From the NCBI RefSeq assembly GCF_020520425.1, contig NC_079492.1, positions 144,615,861 to 144,679,860 on the forward strand: a stretch of DNA of 64,000 bases, given 5' to 3'. Position 1 is the first letter of the stretch. Every line of letters starts with the position of its first letter. This DNA is from Spinacia oleracea. Lineage: Eukaryota; Streptophyta; Magnoliopsida; Caryophyllales; Amaranthaceae. Under the pieces are notes generated by a model that was given only the letters and a program-made list of their open reading frames with translations, was not told the DNA's origin and made no database searches. This document shows, piece after piece, positions 57,284-64,000 of the stretch. The position numbers and the translations under genes were made by a program.

Positions 57284-58936
57284 ATGGAAATTGAATCAGC
57301 ATCAACAGGAGAGTTTGATTATGTGTGGTCATCTGTAAAAAAGGAGCTAATTCAAAAATCCCGCGTATCTGACAATGGTCACCTGTATTTGGAGGGGGAC
57401 CCACATTCATGGATTCAATCCAATCCAGCTTCTCTGCAATTAGTTAGAAGCTTGGAGTTGGTATTTTATGACGATGATGTGAAGAATCTAGAAGATTCCA
57501 TTGGTCAACTCTCTGAACTCTCCCACTTATATATCTTAGCAAGCAGATTTCTCAATTGTCTACCTAATGCTATCATAGGGCTGCAGAATCTCCAAGAATT
57601 GCGAGTTAAAGATTGCTATGATCTTGAAGAATTGCCACCCAATTTAGGTCACTTGATTAGCCTTAAACACCTCTATGTTTCGGGTTGTGGCCGCATTAAA
57701 TCACTTCCTAATAGCATTATGAAGCTACACCATCTTGTGACATTAGATCTTACACAATGCGATTCATTTGCGAAATTGCCTGAAGGTTTGAATGAGTTGG
57801 TTAGCCTTAGATACCTATCTGTTTCTGATTGCCCCATTAAGTCACTTCCTGATTGTATGATGAAATTGTCTAGTTTGGAAGGTTTAGATCTTACTGGGTG
57901 TTGTTCTATCAGAGATATTGTTGGGAATTTGGGCCAGTTGATCAATCTTACCAGTCTATCTATTTGCTTTTGCTGTCTTAACTCCATTCTTCATAGCATG
58001 CCAAGGCTATGGACCAACTTAGAAATTTTACGGCTCAAAGGAGTATGCGATTCCATCACAGAATTGCCCGCCAAATTGGATCGACTTGTCGGTCTTAGGC
58101 GTCTCTCTCTTTACGAGTGTGCTGACATTGAGTCACTTCCTGATAGCATGTCAAATTTATCCAAATTGGAAGCTTTTGATCTTCAAGGTCAATGTTTTTC
58201 TGAATGCTGTCCCATGGTATTGCCAAAAAATTTGGATGTGTTAGTCAGCCTTAAACATCTATCCCTTGACCAAATCTGTGACATTGAGGCCCTTCCTGAT
58301 AGCTTGATGAAGCTATATAACTTGGAAACTTTACATATCTATGGAGTGTCTGATAATAGTTTTCACCTTGAAAATTTTCCACCTGGTTTGGATCAGTTGG
58401 TCAGCCTTCGGCGTTTTTCTCTTGGATATTGTGATATTCAGTCTCTTCCGGATAGCATGACTAAGCTGTCAAACTTGGAAACTTTAATTCTTAAAGGGTG
58501 TGATGATCTGTCATCATTGCCAGCGAATATGGATCAGTTGGTCAGCCTTAGACATTTATCACTTGAGTGGTGCATGATCAAGTTCGTTCCTAACATAGGA
58601 GGACTGCGCAATTTGGAAGACTTACAACTCAAATGCTGCGACTGCCTTGAAGAATTACCAGCAGATTTGGGTGAGTTGGTCAATTTGTGGCGCCTCGATA
58701 TCAGTGGTACCCAAATCAAGTGCCTTCCTGGGAGTATTTCAAAGCTATACAATTTGCAGTTTCTAATCCTCCCCGGGGGATTCAGACTTGAAACATTGCT
58801 TCACAACATAAAGGATTCTGTCTTAATTTCTGTTGATGAACCACTAATTCGTAACAGAGCTTGGAGTGAACTCAGAAAAGAGATCACACGCTTTTCTGAG
58901 CAGATAGACAGTGAAGCCACCTGCTATTCTGTTTGA
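57284..58936 (+). CDS. Leucine-rich-repeat-only protein, 550 aa (LRR-1)
   Basis: The coding region is in one exon, and the ATG directly follows the acceptor CCCATAG of a probable 5'-UTR intron (57121-57283). After a 60-residue N-terminal module (EFDYVWSSVKKEL, then PHSWIQSNPASLQLVRSLEL) come about 17-19 repeats of 23-25 residues of the type LPDSMxKLSNLExLxLxGC / LPxNLxxLVSLRxLSL. The C-terminal module is LPGGFRLETL..SVLISVDE. There is no signal peptide, transmembrane segment, TIR, NB-ARC or kinase domain, so it is probably intracellular. The repeats resemble the LRR part of plant NLR resistance proteins and the PIRL class. A defence or scaffold role is inference. It may be an NLR that lost its NB-ARC or an independent LRR-only family; the shared N-terminal module in the next gene favours a family. 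Confidence 0.85.
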   Translation: MEIESASTGEFDYVWSSVKKELIQKSRVSDNGHLYLEGDPHSWIQSNPASLQLVRSLELVFYDDDVKNLEDSIGQLSELSHLYILASRFLNCLPNAIIGLQNLQELRVKDCYDLEELPPNLGHLISLKHLYVSGCGRIKSLPNSIMKLHHLVTLDLTQCDSFAKLPEGLNELVSLRYLSVSDCPIKSLPDCMMKLSSLEGLDLTGCCSIRDIVGNLGQLINLTSLSICFCCLNSILHSMPRLWTNLEILRLKGVCDSITELPAKLDRLVGLRRLSLYECADIESLPDSMSNLSKLEAFDLQGQCFSECCPMVLPKNLDVLVSLKHLSLDQICDIEALPDSLMKLYNLETLHIYGVSDNSFHLENFPPGLDQLVSLRRFSLGYCDIQSLPDSMTKLSNLETLILKGCDDLSSLPANMDQLVSLRHLSLEWCMIKFVPNIGGLRNLEDLQLKCCDCLEELPADLGELVNLWRLDISGTQIKCLPGSISKLYNLQFLILPGGFRLETLLHNIKDSVLISVDEPLIRNRAWSELRKEITRFSEQIDSEATCYSV

Positions 58937-59186
58937 ATCAGTGCCGGGTGCTATTCTGTTTCCTGAAGGTGTGTGCCTTTTGTTTCTTGTATCACTGTTT
59001 ACACAGTTTTATGTTGCAAAATTGTTCCTTATCTCTAAATTGTTCACTGTGTGTTAGTAATGCTCGATTTTTGGTCATTATGAAAGCAAGTTGAAATTAA
59101 ATTTATTTATTTGCTTAATTGATCCGACTACAATGTAATGAGATCACACTGTACTAGGCCTGGTTGAAGGAACATGAGGCTGGTAG

Positions 59187-59360
59187 ATGCCATCAAAAGA
59201 TTTGATGATATGTTTTATTACACTAACTTACTGCATCTATCTGATAGATTTGTTAATTTCAGGCAAAACCATGAATATTCCACGTATGGTGCAAAATAGG
59301 TGCTTTATTTCAACTGTCATGCCATCAAAAGATTTGATGATATGTTTTATTTCACTAACC
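59187..59360. repeat. Direct repeat of about 40 bp
   Basis: ATGCCATCAAAAGATTTGATGATATGTTTTATT and following bases occur at 59187 and 59319, 132 bp apart, with one visible mismatch. They lie in the 3' flank of LRR-1. Confidence 0.85.
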
Positions 59361-59626
59361 ATCATTTTTCTCTGAACATAAAACGTTTTTCCTTGTCTAA
59401 TAATAAACAATCTGTTGTATATAACTATATATACCTTCATAATCCTTGCATGACTTACTGTTGAAAATTTCAAACCAATCTCAAAATTTAAAGTAACCAT
59501 ATAAATGCTTCTAAGTTGTAAGAAGTTCAGAAACATTTAGATAAGCGTTTCCCGAATGAAGTGAAGTGGCTCTTTGTTTATATTAAATCTGATTCACTTT
59601 TCTAACTTGAAAATTCTGTCTACAGG

Positions 59627-60105
59627 TTGAACCGTTGGGGGGTGTTTGCCATGAGATGATGCTTCCAAATTCATTTAATGGGATTTGCTCCTCTGAATAA
59701 CTTTTATTTGTCATCAATAATCAAAGATAGGATGACTCAGGCTCTCAGGTTCTTAAAATCACCGTTCCTACAAGATCATATTTTAGCTCGGGGCTTGGGC
59801 ACCCGTAAGGAGTGGGACTCACAGTAATGGTTTGAATCAGTATAGGACTGTCTTTGATGTGTATGTTCTTTGTTGATGCTGAGAGCTACACATCAAAGAC
59901 AGTCCTGGTAGGCTGGCTGTAATTTTAGTCAAAAGTCGCTGGAGTGGACACCCGAGTATTACACAAGGGCGGATCATGCCTAGCATTATTATGTCAGAGA
60001 AACCTTGGCTTTGCCTGTGTCCTGTGTCAGTGTGCTTGAGCTCATAATGACTCCGCAGAAGATCAACTATGCTTCTGAGGTTGAAAAGATGCCAAATTTC
60101 TTGAG
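59627..60105 (+). pseudogene. Broken copy of NLP exon 2
   Basis: It reads, with frameshifts and stops, as the GAF-like exon of the NLP gene 8 kb upstream. MGFAPLNNFYLSSIIKDRMT matches MGFTPLDNFDVSFIVKERMT. Later pieces include HILA.GLGT.KEW, a copy of GGTTTGAATCAGTATAGGACTG, GAGTGGACACCCGAGTATTACAC and ACTCCGCAGAAGATCAACTATGCTTCTGAGGTTG. Several blocks are lost, including the LTTSGQPF part. It starts right after TCTACAG, like the intron 1 acceptor of the parent, and runs into the region of the exon 2 donor. That suggests a DNA-level duplication rather than a retrocopy. No RWP-RK or PB1 portion follows. It contains a perfect inverted duplication (see findings). Confidence 0.9.
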
Positions 60106-61207
60106 GATGGTCTGTGGAAATAGTTGAATATGGCATTGGATTGCGACGGTCTGTGGAAAGACACGACCTAGCATGAAAATTACATGACATGGTACAAGCA
60201 TGGAGAAGGCAAAGGTTACATTTGTTTTGAAAATCATATGGCCGGACACGACAAAGCATGTTAAATTAAATGCAATTTAGTTTGGGCACGTAAGCACTAC
60301 ACGAACCTCCCGCACCTGGGCCTCTTTTTTTAAAGTTTCGGAATGGCATAACAAACAGGCAATGGGTTGGATGTGGACTGGCCCAACTGTCCAAAGCATA
60401 GTACAATGGTTTGAATGCACGACTACATTTGTCTAGGTATTCATTATTTACACCACTTTTTCTATGCATAAAAAGCTATTTTTTGTTTGTTTGTGTTTTT
60501 AAGAGGGAATAAATATAGACAATATTTGGTTTCCTGTTTGGGTATCACCTCACTTAACCAACTAAATTAGTCGACATTAACATGTTTCTCTTTCTATGTA
60601 TATGAAGTATTATATTACCTTGTCAAATGTACATGTTTCTCTTTCTATGTCCAAAGTACTTTGTTAATTATATTACCTATTTTTGAAGTCTTTGGTAACA
60701 TGCTTCTGGAATATGTTTGAAGTTGAAATCCCCTGCCTAAAATTCTTCCGGTCTCCTTAAAACATCTTTCTCCTATTTCAGAGTAGTTTCGTAGAAGATG
60801 CCAATATTGAGAACACAAGTTGATAATTGAGTTTGTGGTGTTTGACACTTTGGGCCATACCAATAAATGTGATAATGAGTAAATGGTTTAGATTTGGCCT
60901 TTAGATTGGTGAAGGTGTTCTTTGAATCTGTTCAACTAGTCAAAATATATGGGACCACATTATTAGGGGTTCATTATTTTGGGGTTCAACTGAAATGTTT
61001 TTCTTTACTCTTGGTGGTAAGGGTTCAATTGACCTTGACTTTAGGGTTTAGTTGATTGGTTCTATATGCAATTGAGGGGAAGGATTTTAGAGTACGATTT
61101 GTCTGCTTGAGACAAATACTCCTCTAATCTGCTCTTATTTTTCCAATTTTACTAATAGATCAAACTAGTTGCCTCTTTCTCTTTTTCCTCCTATTCCTGC
61201 TTGGAAA
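60106..61207. other. Intergenic, nothing recognised
   Basis: Two copies of GGTCTGTGGAAA (60109, 60150) and CATGTTTCTCTTTCTATGT (60581, 60630) occur. No gene or element ends were identified. The region is the upstream flank of LRR-2. Confidence 0.5.
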
Positions 61208-63660
61208 ATGGCAACTGATGCAGCTATGGTTGAATATGAATGGTCATCGTTGAGAAAGGAGGCTAGTTACCTTTGTTTGGATGAGGATCCAGGGAAATGG
61301 ATTCAGGCTAACCCATCTGATTGTCTGTCAGTACGAAGCTTGGAGTTGAATTATCTGAAGAATGTGGAGAAGATAGTGGATCCGAGTTCAATAGTGGAGC
61401 TGTCTCAGCTTATTCACCTCCGTTTCTATGACTGTCTATCCCTCAAGTATCTCCCAAACACCATCACAAGTCTGGCCAAGTTGCAATCGTTGGAAATTGT
61501 AAATTGTTACGAACTGCAAGAATTACCACCAAATTTGGGTGACTTAGAGAGCCTTACACATTTACATCTTGATAGGTGTGCAGCCATAAAGTTCCTTCCT
61601 AATAGTCTTGCAAAGCTATCCAAGTTAACAGGTTTACATCTCTCTTCTTGTAAATCACTCACAGAATTGCCTGCAAATCTGAAAGTTGTGAACCTCACGA
61701 TTGCAAGTTGCGGCAACATCACGTGCCTTTCTGAAGGTCTAAGCCACCTGCAAACTTTATGTCTCTCTTTTTGTGAATCACTAACAGAATTGCCTGCAAA
61801 TTTGAATGTCATAAACCTCAAGATTATGTATTGCAGCCACATCATGTGCCTTCCTAAAGGTCTAAGCCACCTGCAAACTTTATTTTTCGAAGCCTATTAT
61901 CTCTCCAAAGAATGCCTTGTAAATGTAAAGGGCTTGGTGAGTCTACGGCGCCTCACCATTAAGAATTACGCCCGTACTCATCAAAGTCGTCGTAGTATCA
62001 TAGATTTGCTTGAAAACCTGGATGAGCTGCCCGAATTATTTCTTCTGAATATTGAGTCAACCACAATCAAGTGTCTTCCTTGGAGCATCACCAAGTCACC
62101 CAAGTTGCGTTTCTTATTTCTCCCCATGGGTTTCATACTGCAGACATTGCCATATCATTTGAATGATTCCATTATTATTACTGTTAACTATGAGCATGTT
62201 CGTAAAACCTGGAAAGAACTCAAAACAGAGATTGGCCCTCTTGTTGTTCAAGGTCAGTGTTTCCATTGTTACTCAAGTTTCATTTAACCTCTCTTCTTTT
62301 ATAGATTAGATATCCGTTTGTGGATCCAATTTTTAAAACTACGAAAAGTTTACACTCGATTATACTTCATTATTTTGAGTGGTTCCTCCTGAACTGCATA
62401 TTTTTTTATTGCTCTGCTTCCTCTAATTTTAGTTCCTTTCCCTGTTCCCCATCCTATACAGTGGGAAATCGGGAAATGCCAATGACTGCAGCTCAGAATA
62501 CCTTTATACCTGTTCCTGGCTACCTTCGATGGTATGGGGATAACGCAGATACAGAACAACAGATTCTGCATAATTATGATTCTCTTATGTCTGTAAAAAT
62601 TCTGGATTTGGGAATAGCACTTATCACAATGGAGCTTATACGATTTATTGAGGAGTTGCCACAGCTCACTCACCTGTATATTTCTGACGCTGAATTCATG
62701 ATCTTAATCATGTGGATTACTAACGCTGAATTCCTCCAGCATCTCCCGAACACAATCATGAGGATGACACATCTCTCTATGCAGTATTGTCACAAGTCCC
62801 CTTCTGATGTACTGGGAAAACTATTTAACTTGAAAAGCTTAGATCTACATATGTCGTGTGAATCAGAACTGCCAGCAAGTATGGATCTGCCTGTCAGCCT
62901 TCAATGTCTAACTCTACAAAATTGGAAGTTTGAGTCACTGCCTGATAGCATGGAAAAGCTTACTAACTTGAAAGCTTTGGAACTCCATTACTGTTCTGAT
63001 CTCGTATCTTTCCCAGCAAATCTAAGTCTCACCAGAATCAAGATTGTTAGTACCACCTTCAAGTCACTTCCTATAGGTCTATGCCACCTAGAAATCTTAC
63101 ATGAGGTAGAAGGTTGTTTGGAAGGATATTATAACTGTCATGATTTTAAAGACTACTTGAATCATTTGGTCAACCTGGAGACTCTATCTATTACATGTTG
63201 TGCCATCAAGTCATTTCCCTATACAACAGAATTACACAACCTGCGAGAATTACAACTCAGAGACTGTTTCCGCCTCAAAAAACTGCCACCAAATCTGGGT
63301 GAATTGATCAATTTGCACACTCTCGATATTAGTGGTACCAGAATCAAAACCCTTCCTGATAGCATCGTGAAGCTACCCAATTTGAAGCGCTTAGTCCTGC
63401 CCAAGTGTTTCATTGTGGAAAGCCTGCCGCCAAATGTTATGTTCTCTGTTGATGACATGGATGAAACTTATTACCAGAAGATGGGCTATTATGATTTGGA
63501 AACCTCCGATGAAGACAGTGAGATCTCATTACAGTCCGCAGAGGGTGTCGTTGAGGTGATTTCCGAAGAATCAGAAGAAGAAATCAATGTTGAGCAGCGA
63601 TCACCCCGTCTATTGCAGAATCAACTTGATGCTACAGTTCCCGGAGGTAAAATGTTCTAA
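61208..63660 (+). CDS. Two-module LRR-only protein, 747 aa if spliced (LRR-2)
   Basis: Exon A is 61208-62252 and exon B 62462-63660. The donor CAAG|GTCAGTG and acceptor CTATACAG|TG are both phase 1, and joining them gives one 747-aa frame. Unspliced, exon A would stop at 62287 (360 aa). Module A begins MATDAAMVEYEWSSLRKEA, then PGKWIQANPSDCLSVRSLEL, the same N-terminal module as LRR-1. It continues with LRRs and ends TIKCLPWSITK..LPMGFILQTL. Module B has its own LRRs, ends RIKTLPDSIVKLPNLKRLVLP..FIVESLPP, and closes with an acidic tail (SEESEEEINVE). The true start is the ATG at 61208; open frame upstream of it lacks an ATG. Another good phase-1 donor, GGAG|GTAAAA at 63647, just before the stop suggests further exons beyond the window. 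No NB-ARC, signal peptide or membrane segment. Function unknown; probably intracellular and LRR-1-like. Confidence 0.75.
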
Positions 63661-64000
63661 ACCCGTAGTACATCACATATTCACATGCCACTATTTACAA
63701 TACTACTATTTTACTCCATATTTTAAAATCAGTTTCTCTTGGTTAAGTTATTTTGCTTCCAACACTCTATCAGTGATAAGCAGGATTAGGTCATTTGCAC
63801 ACACGAATATTCTAAAATTAGGAAAATTTGGTAATATTAATCCAACCTTTGACCGATTTTCTTTTATTAAGCCTACCTATAAGATATTTTTTAATAATCC
63901 GAACTTGTAGACCTATTTTCTTTTAACGGTCCCTTATGACTAGTTACCTGAACAACAGGTAACTAATTGTAATTAAAAAAAAAATCTGGCCAGAGATCCC
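63661..64000. other. 3' flank or intron of LRR-2
   Basis: AT-rich with no recognisable LRR sequence. If the donor at 63647 is used this is intronic; otherwise it is 3' UTR and intergenic DNA. Confidence 0.4.

Noticed and set aside
57284..63660. Calling the LRR genes NLR disease-resistance genes
   Set aside because: No TIR, coiled-coil or NB-ARC motifs (P-loop, GLPL, MHD) are present in or between the exons; only the LRR type is similar.
1..64000. CRISPR arrays, operons and bacterial features
   Set aside because: Repeat structures are all explained by plant transposons or tandem duplication; genes are spliced.

Overview
The window reads as nuclear DNA of a dicot plant. It has intron-containing genes with GT-AG junctions, long AT-rich intergenic DNA, and a dense population of plant transposons (Stowaway and Tourist MITEs, MULE-type, hAT, CACTA, Helitron, LINE, TRIM and a solo LTR). 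Species cannot be fixed from the sequence alone. The flavour suggests Caryophyllales/Amaranthaceae, which is only an impression.

Five gene models are supported. (1) RPN12, the 26S proteasome lid subunit: six exons, 12586-18153 (+), 267 aa. (2) A convergent ten-exon gene, 19571-25116 (-), 503 aa, with two tandem DUF2439 / ZGRF1-N-terminal-type domains, the domain of the yeast Mte1/Dbl2 recombination factors. (3) A NIN-like protein of the NLP6/NLP7 type (nitrate-response transcription factor): five exons, 50718-55907 (+), 1009 aa, with GAF-like, RWP-RK and PB1 regions. (4) A 550-aa leucine-rich-repeat-only protein, 57284-58936 (+). (5) A related LRR gene, 61208-63660 (+), in which two LRR modules can be joined in frame by one phase-1 intron. 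A broken copy of NLP exon 2 lies between the two LRR genes.

Layout: 1-12.1 kb is transposon-rich (diverged tandem repeat, Helitrons, a 2.7-kb TIR element, a truncated LINE, a hAT MITE). 12.2-25.1 kb holds RPN12 and the DUF2439 gene, their introns loaded with MITEs. 25.4-46.3 kb has no host gene but a near-continuous series of elements whose ends can often be set to the base by target-site duplications. These include a MULE with a GRF-type zinc-finger ORF, a Pack-MULE carrying a frameshifted piece of an NRT1/PTR (NPF) transporter gene, a CACTA element nested in a MULE, nested hAT elements, a 1.45-kb solo LTR and a 292-bp TRIM. 46.3-50.7 kb is AT-rich intergenic DNA. 50.7-64 kb is the NLP-LRR gene region.

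The genes do not form one pathway. The most interesting material is evolutionary: gene-fragment capture by transposons, a duplicated NLP exon carrying a perfect inverted duplication, exon and domain duplication with conserved intron phase, and a MITE inserted exactly at the TATA element of RPN12.
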